DNA from: Hyaloraphidium curvatum
Taxonomy: Eukaryota > Monoblepharomycota > Hyaloraphidiomycetes > Hyaloraphidiales > Hyaloraphidiaceae
Direction: 5' to 3'
Assembly: GCA_025558095.1 (NCBI GenBank)
Contig: JAIVFI010000007.1
Location: 186,001 to 250,000 of the forward strand
Length of the DNA stretch: 64,000 bases
The translations under genes were made by a program, and so were the position numbers. Positions within the stretch are counted from its first letter, which is position 1, and each line of letters begins with the position of its first letter. The notes beneath the pieces were generated by a model, which had not been told where the DNA came from, searched no databases, and was given only the letters and a program-made list of their open reading frames with translations. Positions 22,213-34,349 of the stretch are shown in pieces.

Positions 22213-24184
22213 ATGGCCGTCCTCGCACCTCTGTTGCTCTACGGCATTCTTGCTTTCGTCGCTCTCGCTCTCACGGCCATAGCTTTGGTCTTCGGCTTCG
22301 TGGCGCTGCAGGCCTACTATTCGACGCGGCCAGACCTTCCGACGGCGATACCGGCTGACGGAAGCGCTAAAAGCAGGCGGGAAGCTACCGATAAGGACAT
22401 CTGGGATTGCATCGTGGTCGGTCCGTAGCTTGCTCGTGCTTTGCTTTGGGATTCGCCTGAACTCCCGTTCGTTTCATGTTTCTTCTGCTTCTGGATTACA
22501 AGGGGCCGGTCCCTCAGGGTCGACCTTCGCTTGGGACCTGAAGCGAAAGAATCCGAGTCTGAAGATCTTGCTTCTCGAAAGGGCCGTGTTTCCGAGGCGC
22601 AAGTACTGCGGAGATGCCGCGAGTATCGACCTGTTTGCCGCTGCGAATGCAAGGCTGACGTGTGGTGTCGGTTTCAGTGGTGCGAGAAGGCGCTGGTCAT
22701 TTTGGACGAGATGGGGATCTTGAAGAAGCTCGAGGATCCAGGTGCTTTCCTATCATGGCCTCCGCTCACGCTGTTGCTCATGGCGACCTTGACAGCATCC
22801 TTTGCTTCTTCGCTGCCCCCTGGCATCGATTTGGAGGCCTACAAGGCGGCGGGCTTCGAGCCCGGAAAACCTCTGGCGCGCAGGGTGCGATCGGGAGGCT
22901 TCGTATCCCCGTCGGGCATCCGCTGCATCAACGACAAGGACGACTCGGACGCGTACGGCACGACGACGCCCATCCGGACCTACGCCATCAAGCGCTTTGT
23001 CATCGACGAGTGGATCGCAAAGACGGCCAGGTCGGTCGGCGCGGAGCTCGTCGAGGGGTGCGAGGTCGGGGAGGCCAGGCTGGACAAGGAGTCGGGGATC
23101 TGGACCGTGTCGGAGAAGAAGGGAACCGGGGCGGGTGCGAACGGGACCGACCCGCATCACGAGGTGGAGCTGGAGACGGGCGACCAGGGCTCCGCGGCTG
23201 CCGCCGCGGCCGGAGGACGGACCTTTAAAGGACGGCTGCTCGTGATTGCCGATGGCTCGACCTCGTACCTCGCCCAGAAGCTCGGCCTCGTCAAGAGCCA
23301 GCCCGACTCCGTGTGCAGCCACTCGTATTATGTTCCCGGGGAAAAGGGGAACGCGGGGGAAGTGGAAACGTCGGCCGACGGGGTCATGCTCTTCTCGCAA
23401 TCGGTGCTTCCCGGCTACAGTGCCTGTTTCCGGCACAGCTCCGGGGACGTGAGTTGTTTCAGTGATCCGAGCCTGTCTTACGCCTGGGTGCTGACATGAG
23501 CTATCGCCGTAGATATACCTCGGAACGTACATCCTTCCCGGCGGGCAAGCGCGGCCGCGCTGGATCAAGCCGTTCGAGGATACCCTGGTGTCCGAAAACG
23601 TCTACGCCCGCTCCCTATACAGCGGCGGCAAATGGCGCGAATCCAAGAAGCTCGCCCCGATCCGGTGCTACACTGGGGACCGCAGCGAACGCTCGTACGG
23701 CGACAGGGTGCTCGTGATTGGCGACGCGGCGGGGCAGGTGGACCCGCTGACCGGGGAGGGCATACACACGGCCATGGTCGCCGCGAGGCTCGCTGCCCAG
23801 ACCGCCGCGGAGATGTTTTCGGCCGGCAGGTTCGACGAGGCCGCGACGGCGGTGTACGAGCGGCGCTGGGCTGCGGAGATGGGGCCCGAGTTCTTCTATT
23901 CCCGGGTCATGGCGTGGATTCTTTACCATTTCCCTTGGGTTCTCGACTGCATGGCCACCGTGGGAGTCCGGAGGAAGCAGGAGTTCCTGGATCACTACGG
24001 AGAAGCCATGACAGGGCAAAAAAGCAAGATCGAACTGCTTCGATGGCGTGATATTGTCGAGATCATACCGGAGATGATAAGGAGGCTCGTGACTGGGCAG
24101 GTCGCCAGCGACGTGGAAGTCGTTCCAGGCTACATGGACGCCGGCGCAAAGCTTGAAGCCATGTTTTCGCGCAAGGGACGGTAG
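22213..24184 (+). CDS. Geranylgeranyl-reductase-like FAD oxidoreductase, membrane-anchored
   Basis: FAD-dependent prenyl-reductase-family enzyme. Exons 22213-22420, 22503-22618, 22678-22741, 22796-23448 and 23513-24184 sum to 1,713 nt (570 residues). A hydrophobic amino-terminal helix (LLLYGILAFVALALTAIA) anchors it. The dinucleotide motif VVG-AGPSGS is split by intron 1. Then LLLERAVFPRRKYCGDA, ILDEMGIL, SGGFVSPSG, GRLLVIADGS, DIYLGTYILPGG and the second FAD motif VLVIGDAAGQVDPLTGEGI. Plant ChlP and archaeal GGR reduce geranylgeranyl groups for chlorophyll, tocopherol or membrane lipids; the substrate here is unknown. Intron 2 (22619-22677) begins GCGAGT, the only choice that restores KYCGDA-WCEKALVIL. 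Confidence 0.85.
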
Positions 24185-25170
24185 CTGAGCCGGAAGCGGA
24201 GAACGGGTAGGAGTGGTGTTGGAGAAGCCTTTACCTCGCTGGCACCGCTGTGACTCTACATTGGTGCGCGGACGGACACTGACTCTAACTTGTGCCGGCG
24301 AATGCTAGCTCGGGGTTTCGGACATCGCCCATTTCTCGGCCGCAACGCATCGTACGGGCCCGGACGACCCGGGAACGTGACCGCAGGGGGTCAGTTCCAC
24401 GCCCTAAGTGGTGTCAGATTTCAAAAATACCCACTGCCCGTTGTGATGGCCGGGGAGCGTTGCGGGCGTGCGGAGGAGGGCGGTGCACGCCCAAAACCCC
24501 GAGGGGCAGCCCCCACAGACCGACCGCGTCCGAGGCACGCAGACCCCCGACGTGGCTCGGAGGACGCGCTCCATTGCGCTGCGCGGGCGGGGCGGGCGCG
24601 GGAGACGTGCCGGGAGGGGTGGGAGGTCGGCGGTGCCCCTCGGCTGTAGCCCACCCCGCCCCTCCCATCTTCTGCGGCAGGGCCAGATATTCGGCGGCGG
24701 CGCAGGCACGATGGAGTACGGCAAGTTGGACGGCGCGGGCGCGGCTGAGCGGGGGTGGGCGGACGATCGGATGATGTGAGGCACAAGAAGCCTAAGAAGG
24801 GCCCCCATAACAGTCCGCCGCAGAACACTAAGAGCAATTCATCACGATAGAATCCTAGAACGCCGCCCCGGTGATCGACGAAGGGTCGTGGTCGTGAGGC
24901 GGGTTGACGACGAACGGCCCCGCGAGTGCTTGCTGCCATTGGGCGCCGTCGTGAGCAATGAGACGAAGCAATGCAACGTAACGAGAGAGGCCCACTAGTC
25001 CATCGCTTCAGCGAACAAAGGAGTTCCGAGTGATGGATGAGTCAGCTCTCCGGCGGGCTCCCCACCAGAAGACCCCGACCGCATTGACCTCGAATCAAAA
25101 CGCGCTTTGACCCCGCTAGACCTGCGACCTCCGCGTGCCGCGCGTCCATTGCTGCTCGCGGCGCGTGGCG
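24185..25170. other. Intergenic region, about 1 kb
   Basis: GC-rich stretch between the GGR-like gene and CTF18. Open frames on both strands (24.3-24.8 kb) are Arg/Pro/Ala-rich, as expected from composition alone. A minus-strand frame ending at about 24404 (NGQWVFLKSDTT) looks slightly protein-like but has no start, motif or splice support. Confidence 0.3.
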
Positions 25171-28100
25171 ATGCTCTCCGCGGGCGACAGCGAGGCGGAC
25201 CGCGCGGCGGAGGAGTGGGAGGCCGCCGAGGCCGCGCAGCGCTCCGCGGAAGAACGGCGCGCGGCGAAGCTGCGGGGCGCGCCGCACACGCCGCCGTCGG
25301 TCGACGCGGACGAAATGGCGGCGCTGCAAAGCGCGGACGACGCGCGGATGGCCCAACCCGCGGGAGGTGGGGGCCGCCGTCCCGGACCGCCGGCCGCCCT
25401 AATGCCTCTGGTACTCCGGCCATGTGGGCTTCGGCAGACTTCTTCACCTCGCGGACGGCGTTGCCGAATCCCTCGAAGCCGGCCATGTTCGAGAGCAGCC
25501 AGGACGACGACTACGAGCTGCTTGCGCTGCGTCGGGAGGCCGAAAGGAGCTCCAGAGCGAGTGGGTGTCTTCCAAACGGGCAGCAACTCTATGGAGTCCC
25601 TCATATTCATCTCCCATTGCAGTTGCGCGGATGGAGGGGGCAGTCTCTTCGTCGCCGAGGCCGCTCTTCTCGTCGCCGTCGGCGGCACTTCTGGCGAACC
25701 GCGCCGCCGACGAGGACGAAGCCGGCGACGATTCGCCGGCGGACGTGCGCGACAGCTCTTTCCTCGACTCCATCCTCGGGGACAAGGCTGGACTGTTGCG
25801 CCGCGCCTCCGGGTCGGAGCCCGAGTCGGAGGACGACGATTCGCCCGGGGGCGGAGAGGGGCTCGGGATCAAGCTTGGCTTGGACAACAGCGTGGAGGAA
25901 GCAAATTCCTTGCCTGAGGCTCCGGACTCTGAAGCTGAAGCAGACCATCGACCGGACATGATGGAGGAAGTCCCGGATCGGAACCCTGAGCGACGCTCTC
26001 CTTCCCCGGCTGCTTCGGATCGCGGAAGTGAGGCAGATGATTGGATGCGGGAGCTCGACAGGGCAGCACACGGGGCTCCAGCAAGACGCCCGAAGGTGGT
26101 TGAGGAACCATCCCCACCGAGACGCCCGAAGGTCGTCGAGGAGCTCTCCCCAACGAGACGTCGGATGATGGTGGAGGAGCTCTCGGATCCGGAACCGGAT
26201 CAGGACGAGCAGGACGACTGGATGGCCGCACTGGCGCGCGCTGCGGATCCCGAGCGCGATCAGGGCCGGGGCCGGAACAAGCGCCCCGCATCCGATCTCG
26301 CTGGCTACGACGATGCAGACTCGCCTCCAAAGTCGTCGCGGCGTCGGCTGTCGGACGGGGAGCAGTCGGAGCCGGCGACGCCCGTGGCGGACGAAGAGGC
26401 ACGGAACCGCGTGCTCGCCGAGATCCGCTCCGCGCGCGCGGCCCAGGAAGCCGCCTCGCGGCCCGTGCGCCGCCGCGACTTCACGCGGCCGATCGACAGC
26501 CCGCACGTCTGCGCCAGGACGTCTTCCGATCGCGAGGTGTACTTCCCGCTGCGCGACTCGCAGCCGACCCCGCTCCCGGACATGCGCGAGGAAGGCGGCG
26601 GCCTCCTGCCCGGCGCGGGGATCTACGCCATCCTGGACGAGATCGAGCGCGACCGCGCCAAAGCGCAGGAACAGGACGGCATGCGCAGCCAGCTCCTGGA
26701 CATCGGGATGGACGCCGACGGCGCCGAGGCGCTGCTCGCGGACGTCCAAGCGGCGGATGCCCCCGCAGGCGGAGATTCGCGCATGTGGACGGACAAGTAC
26801 CGGCCGAGGCGGTACGTGGACCTCGCAGGGGACGAGACGGTGAATCGCAGCGTGCTCTCGTGGGTGAAGGCGTGGGACTACTGCGTTTTCGGGCGGAGGC
26901 CCAAGGTGGCCCCCTCGGTGGATGCCGAAAAGTCGTACGCCGGTCGGGGCAGGGGACACGGCCGCGGTGGCTTTGGCAGGGGAGGCTTTTCGGGCCGTGG
27001 CGGCGAGCCTGCGGCCAAGGATCGGTGGCTGCGTCCGGAGCACAAGGTAAACATCCTGCTCGTCCAAAAGTGGTCTAAAAGCTGAATCTTCTTCTGCAGA
27101 TCTTGCTCATTGGCGGTCCGCCCGGTCTCGGCAAGACCACCCTTGCCCACGTCGTTGCCCGGCACTGCGGGTACGACGTCATCGAGGTCAATGCGTCGGA
27201 TGAGCGCGCCGCCTCGACGCTGGTGCAGCGCGTGGAGTCGGCGACGCAGAACCTCAGCCTCGCCGGGGCAGCACGGGGCAAGGCCACGGGGAAGCCGAGC
27301 CTGATCGTGCTGGACGAGATCGACGGCGTCAGCTCCGCCGAATCCGGCGGCGTGAGCTTCGTCCAGGTTCTCGTGGAAATGGCCACCGCGTCCGCGGACG
27401 CGGGTTCGAAGGCCGACGCCGCGGACGACGACGGCGACAAGAAGGAGGACGGCGAGGGCGAGGATGCTGCCAAGGAGAAGAAGCGCTCCAAGAAGGGCAA
27501 GAAGGTCGCCAAGCACCCGCCGCTGCGGAGGCCGATCATCTGCATTTGCAACGACCCATACGCACCCGCCCTGCGCCAGCTGAGGAGCGTCGCATTGGTC
27601 ATCAACATCCGCGTGCCTCCCGTCCAGGCCCTCGCGAAGCGCCTGGCCGACATCTGCGCCTGGGAAGGACTTTCGGTGGAGCTGCGCACGCTCATGGCAC
27701 TCGTGGAAGAGACTCAGGGAGACGTGCGGAGCTGTCTCATGACGCTGCAGGTGAGCTTAACCTCTGCTTGGCCCCTGTGTGCATCTTGACCTCCCCGTAC
27801 AACAGTTCGTGCGCTCCAAAGCCGATCGGCTGATGTATTCGGACCTCCAGACGCTGTCCGTTGGTCGGAAGGACTCGGAGAAGAGCCTATTTGCCGTTTG
27901 GGATACGATCTTCCAGGTTCCGACTGCGAAGCAGGAGCGGAACACCTTGTTCACCGGCCGGCATGACGACGGCGGCGAAGTCGTGGAGGGCCACGTGCAC
28001 AACCAGCACGTTCACAACATCCTGGCAATGGTCGCTGCTCACGGCGAGTACGACCGAATCCTGCAGGGTGAGTAGAGCTAGGCGCTGTTTGATTAGGCTG

Positions 28101-29418
28101 ATTGAGTGACTGCGTTTTCAGGATGCTTCGAAGCGTACACGAAGCAGCGCCACGTTGACGTATCGACCGATCCTTCCAAAACGCGCATCAATCAGCTGTT
28201 GGATTTCCTCACCGGTTTCCACGACGTGGTCTCCAATCGCGTCAACACCTCGCAGAACTGGGAACTGGGCGGCTATCTTTCCTACATCTTTGTCGCATTC
28301 CACCGCTTCTTTGCGACGACAAACCGGACGCGCATCGAGTGGCCGCGCAAAGACTACGAGGCTTTCGTTGCCACGAAGACCAACGACAGCATCCTGCAGC
28401 TGATGCAGAAGGGCCTGTCCGCTAAAGCACGGATGAGCTGGAACGTTCGGAACGTCGCTCTGGAGCTCGCGTCTCCGGTGCTGCGCATCATGTCGCCGGA
28501 GCTTAGGCCTGTCAATGTGCAGCTCATGAAGGCCGAGGAGCGGAGGACGCTGAAGCGCCTCATCGGGCTCATGGTCGGCCTCGGGTTGGGGTTCAAGCAG
28601 GAGAAAACAACGCCGGAGGATCGGTTGCAGGCCGGCCAGATCAGCGGCGACGGAAACTGGGTCTTCCGTCTCGAGCCGTGAGCGCGTTTACGCTCGATCG
28701 CTTCTCGCAGCTAAAAGTTGCATTCTCCACCAGACCAATCCATCGCTTGATCGAGTTTTCCTCTGACACCACTCCCCTCACCTCCCGCGGCATTCTTCCC
28801 TATGGGTACACCGTGCGCCAAATGGTGGCTCACGAACTCGAATTCGAGCGGGTTCGTCGTGCCGAGAAAGCTCGGGCCGAACGCGAAAAGGAGCTGGAAG
28901 AGCTTGAAGCGAGACAGCGAGCAAAGGCGGACGGGCTGTTTGCGCATGTTCCGGCTGCTGAACCGGACCCTGCAGAAAAGGCCCTCGAGGAGGCGGCAGC
29001 CAAGGAGGCGGCGGAGGCCGCGGAGCGGAAAAGGAAGCAGGAACTCAAGGACAGGGTGTTGGAGAAGATCACTGCACGGAAGCCGGCTGCAGTCGTGCAA
29101 ACGAAGGTGGGCTTCCCACTCAATCGGTTGGCTCTTCTCAATCTGACGGCGTTGCTCAGGCGGCAACCGACTTTTTCGGCAGGCCTCTCAAGAAGGAAAG
29201 TGCATTTGCTGATGACGAGGAGGACGAAAACGAGGATCAAGGTGAGCGCAGTCATCTGCTTTCTTCTTGATGAAACTAAACCCTCCGCTCCAGGTCAGAA
29301 GCCGCGGAAGAAGGCACGGACGGAGGAGTCCAAAGCACAGTTCAAGGTGCTCTACAAGTTCAACGAAGGATTCAGCAACGCCGTACGCACTCCAGTGTAC
29401 ATGCGTGACTTCCTGTAG
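25171..29418 (+). CDS. CTF18: CTF18, alternative clamp-loader large subunit
   Basis: AAA+ large subunit of the Ctf18-RFC complex that loads PCNA for sister-chromatid cohesion and replication checkpoint. Nine exons (25171-25366, 25438-25560, 25623-27046, 27100-27750, 27806-28067, 28122-28677, 28734-29106, 29160-29241, 29294-29418) total 3,792 nt, 1,263 residues; every phase closes. A long acidic, probably disordered amino region is followed by WTDKYRPRRYVDLAGDE, Walker A GGPPGLGKTTLA, Walker B LIVLDEIDGV, the sensor region and arginines, the helical collar (NQLLDFLTGFHDVVSNR), and the diagnostic Ctf18 carboxy tail: TDFFGRPL and YKFNEGFSNAVRTPVYMRDFL-type end that binds Ctf8-Dcc1. Between Walker A and B sits a Gly/Arg-rich (GRGHGRGGFGRG) upstream linker and a Lys/Glu insert. 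Confidence 0.95.
26084..26191 (+). repeat. Three 36-nt coding repeats in CTF18
   Basis: Tandem units start at 26084, 26120 and 26156, each encoding RRPKVVEE-x-SPP/T-like 12-residue repeats (third copy diverged to RRRMMVEE). They lie in the disordered amino-terminal region before the clamp-loader AAA+ domain, flanked by two related DDWM-x(2)-L-x-RAA segments. Confidence 0.85.
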
Positions 29419-29529
29419 ATCTGTTTTGCTGGCCTTATGTCTCCGTTGTGAAATGGAATCCTGCGTCAGAGGTAGAATCGTTGGACTGAAGAAGATGTCA
29501 CTTGTCCGCCGTCTATTCCATGACGCAGT

Positions 29530-32500
29530 TCATCTCTCTACATTAAGGACGGACCAGAGCCAAACGGAATCTGGAGTCGCTGATCTGAAAGAAGTCGCGG
29601 CAATTAACACTTGCAAAGCAACGAAGCCCGGGGCCTTCACCTCCTGGTCCTCCTCAATAATGACGTTTCGACCTTCCAACGAGCCCTTCTTGATGTTCAG
29701 GCTCTGCTTGAGAGCCTTGTTGAGGAAGTCGATCTGGCGATCGAGGCACGTCTTGAGCTGGTCGTCCTTGTCCTCAAGCATCTCGTAGAAGTACTCGACT
29801 TCGTCGACGGGAACAAGCAGAGCCTGCGACGTACCGACGTCAGAAGCCAGAAGCCCAACTTGAAGGTGGCCGCACCTTTTTCCGCAACCGTTGAACGCGA
29901 TTCACCACCTCCCTCGCCATGCCCTCCATGATCAGCCCCTCGTCGAGCGTCACGTCGACCAGCACCAGGGCGTTCTTGTCAAACGCCCCTTCGTACGTCG
30001 GATGTTCTTGCTCGTCAAAGTAGCGCACGACGCGCAGATCCGCGTCCGTGAGCTCGTGTCCATTCACGGTGATCTTCTTCGTCGTCAGGAACTCCTTCAA
30101 AGTGTCCGAAGGCAGCTGCTGCAGCGCCTTCACAAGGGCCGGCGCGTCCTTCTTGAGGCGCATCCCCAACGTCTTATGGTCGGGATCGGCACGGTACTTG
30201 AGACCGTACTTGTGCTCATCGTCCGTGACGACAACGGATTTGATGTTCAGCTCCTCGCTGATGTAGTTACCCAGCGAGCGCACGTCATCGAGGTACTCCT
30301 GGTCTGCGTTGATGACCACGACCTCGCGCAGCGGGGTCTTGACGGGGATGTTCCGCTTATCCCGCACGATGCGGCACAGTTCAATCACCCGGCGCATTCG
30401 AGAAACACGCCGCTCAATTTCGGGATCGGCGTAGCGCTCGTTGGGAACGGGGAAGGAGAGGAAGTGGATAGACCGGTCGTCGGCCTGTACGGGATTGAGG
30501 CAGGAGGCGGCGGCCGCAGACGAAGCGGTGTGCAGGTGTTGGCGCAGACCTTGGTAGATGGTTTCGGTTATGAAGGGGGTGAAAGGAGCCTAGGAAGTAG
30601 ACGAGGCGGTGAGATTGCCGTACGAACATTTTGCCGAAGGTCGAATTACCATCGTCTTGCAAAGAGTCAACAGAACTTCGAAAAGGGTGTTCATAGCGGC
30701 CACGGCGTCTTCCGGCCCGTTCTCTCCCTTCAGCCGCTTGCGGTTGAAACGCAGGTACCAATTCGTCAGCTCGTCCACCAGCTGAAGCAGCCGCGGAACG
30801 ACGGTGTAAAGACGGTACGCCTCCATCTCCTTGCGCACAAACGCGATGAGCGACTGGCACGAGGCCAGGATCCATCGGTCCATGAGCGCCGAAGAGGTAG
30901 GGGCCGCGGGGTCGTACTTGAACTCGACGCCGAGGTCCTACAGAGAACATTCAACGTGTGCCAGAGCTCCGAATCTTCGGCAACGAACCTTCTTCAGGAC
31001 AACAACCTGGGTCACAAAGAACCTGTACGAGTTGAACCAAGGAAGGAAAACTTGCGCGAGAAGCGCCTTCACGTCTTCCTCCTTGAACTTGAGGGTTTCG
31101 GCGCGCACGACGGGGGAGTTGATGAGGTAGAGGCGCAGAGCATCAGCGCCGTACTGATCCACGATCTGCGTCGGCTCGGGGTAGTTCTTGAGCCGCTTTG
31201 ACATCTTCTTGCCGTCACTAACGCGGAAATCAGGACGTCTGACTCGATGTCACCGAACGACGATCGGGCACTCACGCGGCGAGGACGAGACCGTTGACGA
31301 TGACGTTCTTGAACGGCGGTTTTTGGAACAGGTGAACGGAAAGCACCAGAAGGGTGTAGAACCAGCCACGGGTCTGGTCAAGGCCCTCAGCAATGAAGTC
31401 GGCCGGGAAGCCCTTCTCCCACTCGTCCTTGTTCTCAAAGGGGTAGTGGGATTGCGCGTATGGCATCGAGCCCGACTCGAACCAGCAGTCGAGCACCTCG
31501 TCCACTCGCCGGAGCACACCCTTGCCCTTCTGCGAAGGGATCGTGATGTGGTCGATGCTAGCGTGGGTGTCAATCGGACTGCAGCTTTACCGGCACCCCG
31601 AACGTCTCACCTGTCGCGGTGAAGATCCTTGATACCGGCCACGCCGCTGAGCTTCTCCAGCTCCTCAATGCTGCCCACACAAACAATCTCCTCAAAGTCC
31701 TCGCTCGTCCACAGCGGAATCGGCGTGCCCCAGTAGCGGTTCCGCGAGATGGACCAGTCGCGCGCGTTCTCCAGCCAGTTCGCGAAGCGCTTCTCCTGGA
31801 CAAAGTCCGGGACCCAGTAGGTTTCCTTGTTTGCTTGGAGCAGCTGGTCCGTGATGTTGCTGACGCGGACGAACCACGAAGGAACAGCCCGGTACACGAG
31901 GGGGGTGTCGGACCGCCAGCAGAAGGGGTACGAGTGGTTGAGAACCCCCTGGCGGATGAGACGGCCGTGCTGCTTCAGCATCTTGACGATGTTCTTGTCC
32001 GCGTCCTGAAGAGAACGGTCAGGGTCGCGACGAAAGGTCGGGATCGAGAGCTTCACCTTGACGTACTCGCCCTTGAAGTCCGTCACCTCAGCCGTGTAGC
32101 ATCCCTTCTCGTCGATCGGGCACGGCACATCCTTGCCCTCCTTATCGATGATGCCGTGAAGCATCGCTACCCGGTAGTCGTCCTCACCGAAGCCGGGAGC
32201 CTGGTGGACGACGCCCGTGCCGGCTTCATCCGTCACGTAGGTGTCCGAAACGACCTTGAAGGTCGTAAACTGTCCCTTCCGCGCCTCGTAGTAGGGGAAC
32301 AGGGGCACATACTCGAGCCCGGCGAGCTCCGAGCCCTTGTAACGCTGCACCACCTCGTACTTTGCCTTCTTCAGGTTGTAGACCGAGTCCAGCCGCTTCT
32401 CCAGCAAGATCCAGCATTTGCCCGTCTCGCCGTCGCGGACCTTGACATAGTCAAAATCGGGATGGACGCAGAGGGCGAGGTTGGCCGGCAGGGTCCAGGG

Positions 32501-33377
32501 AGTGGTCGTCCACGCGAGGATGGAAGTGTCCGGATCCGAGATCAGGGGGAAGGAGACGACGACGGCGGGGTCGTCGACGTCCTTGTAGTTCTGGTTCGCC
32601 TCAAAGTTGGATAGTGGGGTATTGCAGGCGGTGGAATAGGGCATGATCTGCAACGGGCGTCGTCAGGACCTGTTCCCCGGGAGGCTGCCAATCTCCATAC
32701 CTTGAAGCTCCGGTACACCTGCCCCTTGTCCCACAGTTGCTTAAAGACCCACCAGACGCTCTCCATGAACGACGGGTTGAGCGTCTTGTAGTCGTTCTCA
32801 AAGTCGATCCACCGCCCCATCCGCACGACCGTCCGCTCCCACTCCTTCGAGTACCGCATGACGATAGAGCGGCATTCGGCGTTGTACTTGTCGATACCCA
32901 TGGCGAGGACGTCGGAGCGGCCGTTGATGCCCAGCTTCTTGTCGATCTCGTACTCGACCGGAAGCCCGTGGGTATCCTGAGGTCCCTCCGTCAGATTGCC
33001 GGAAAATCACCGCCAGAAAGAGCTCCGACGCACCCAGCCGAACCGCCTCTCCACGTAGTGACCCGTGGTCGTCGCGTACCGCGTCACAACATCCTTGATC
33101 GTCCCCGCGAGCAGGTGCCCGTAGTGGGGCAGCCCCGTCGCGAACGGCGGCCCATCGTAGAACGTGTAGCGCGGCAGATCCTTCGTGAGCTCGAGCTGAC
33201 GCTTGAAAGCGTCGAACTGCTGCCACAGCCCGAGGACCTTGAGCTCCTCCTGGTTGAAGTTGAGCGACGAGGACACGATCCCTGTTCCGCGAGCCGCACG
33301 ACGCCGTCGGGGTGAGCATGGACCCAATCCCGTACAGATCAAATGGAATTCGCACCTTCGGAGCCCTCGGCAGCCAT
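29530..33377 (-). CDS. ILS1: Isoleucyl-tRNA synthetase, cytosolic
   Basis: Class I aminoacyl-tRNA synthetase charging tRNA-Ile. Nine exons: 33356-33377, 33034-33281, 32701-32976, 31611-32647, 31276-31578, 30989-31217, 30650-30937, 29876-30589, 29530-29823; total 3,411 nt, 1,136 residues. Catalytic motifs are present: HYGH (HIGH) at residues 60-63 and KMSKR at 633-637. The CP1 editing domain carries [15 protein letters not shown] and [19 protein letters not shown], the GWFYTLL helix precedes KMSKR, and the anticodon-binding DRWILAS helix follows. Eukaryotic-type carboxy extension without an organellar presequence (MAAEGSEG start), so cytosolic. Convergent with CTF18, whose stop is 111 bp away. 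Confidence 0.96.
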
Positions 33378-33651
33378 CTTCTTCCTCAGGCAGCCCGCCG
33401 AGGCACCGAACGCTTTCGAGCCTGTCGGGTGCCGGGGCGCGTCCCAAGCGCGTCCAAAGACCGGTACGCGGCGCGCGGCCCGCAGCACAGCACGCGCCGA
33501 CGTCGTGGAGACCCGGAATACCCGGGCGAAGGCGTCGGCGGCACGGTCCGTGCCTCCGGTTGGTTTATTGTTGTTTGCAGCCGAAAATTGCTAGCCCGCC
33601 CTTCAACTGCCTTCACCTGCTCTGCTCCGAGCCTGACCTCGGAAATCGGCG

Positions 33652-34253
33652 ATGGCGCAGTCGAACCCCCTCTCCGATCCCAAAATCCAGGCGGCGATCA
33701 CCGATGCGGGCACGGGCGGCCTGATCGGCTTCGCAACGGGCTGTGGGGCGCTCCGGCGCGCGGCGGGTGGACCCTGCCTCACCTGCCGCTCCGTCCATTC
33801 GCAGACGCGGTGAAGAAAGTCGGGAAGGTGGCGCTCGTGGTGGTTGGGGTCGGCTTCGCGGGGTTGCAGGTCCTGGCGAACAATGGTTCGGCCTCCGTCG
33901 CTCGGGTTGGGAAAGGCGGGGCTGAACGGTGCCATTCGCCGTGCAGGGATGGTGGAGGTCAATTTCTCCGCGATGGACAAGTACGCGAAGAAGAATCTCG
34001 ATTTGAACAAGGACGGGGTGGTGCGTTGGGCTCTTGCGGACCTCGGGTTAGGGAGTGTCTGAACTGGCATCGCGCGCAGGTGGACGTGAAGGACGCCGTG
34101 GTCGCGACGCAGAGCCTTTCCGACTACTTCAGCCGGCGGATGCCGCAAGGGGCAGGTCTGCATCTCTGGTCTGGAACCCGTGCCGTATGAAGGTGCTTAC
34201 TCATTCCTCCAGGCTTCGGCGTCGGATTTCTCGGGGGATTGAGGTACGGATAA
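33652..34253 (+). CDS. FUN14 domain mitochondrial outer-membrane protein
   Basis: Short FUN14/FUNDC-family protein of 120 residues; relatives sit in the outer mitochondrial membrane and link to mitophagy or ER contact sites in animals. Five small exons (33652-33742, 33805-33885, 33947-34020, 34080-34155, 34213-34253) close perfectly. The join gives the family core: GGLIGFATGYAVKKVGK, then VALVVVGVGFAGLQVLANNG, DLNKDG-VVDVKDA, and the Gly-rich carboxy hairpin ending FGVGFLGGLRYG. No LC3-interacting motif of the FUNDC1 type is obvious in the short amino terminus, so a mitophagy role is not shown. Confidence 0.88.
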
Positions 34254-34349
34254 GGCTTGAGGTCTGCCACAAGCTGTGAATGTATTTCGGCGCAAGCAAA
34301 CAGCATCGCCAGGTATCGTCATTTCTGCTGTGCACCCGCATCCATCCCT

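Noticed and set aside
24290-24939. Overlapping open frames on both strands that could be a small gene
   Set aside because: Arg/Pro/Ala composition, no motif, no splice sites of fitting phase and no clear start.
24995-25486. Minus-strand frame starting MAGFEGFGNAVREVKKS
   Set aside because: It lies opposite the first two CTF18 exons, whose GC3 pattern and phase-matched splice (25366|25438) show the plus strand is coding.
29824-29875. Frameshift near the 3' end of the isoleucyl-tRNA synthetase
   Set aside because: A 52-nt GT-AG intron (29824-29875) in phase 0 restores [15 protein letters not shown] and makes all nine exons sum to whole codons.
33743-33804. FUN14 intron 1 as a GC-AG intron starting GCTGTG
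   Set aside because: A normal GT donor two bases further on (GTGGGG) keeps phase and gives GFATGYAVKKVGK, the family consensus.
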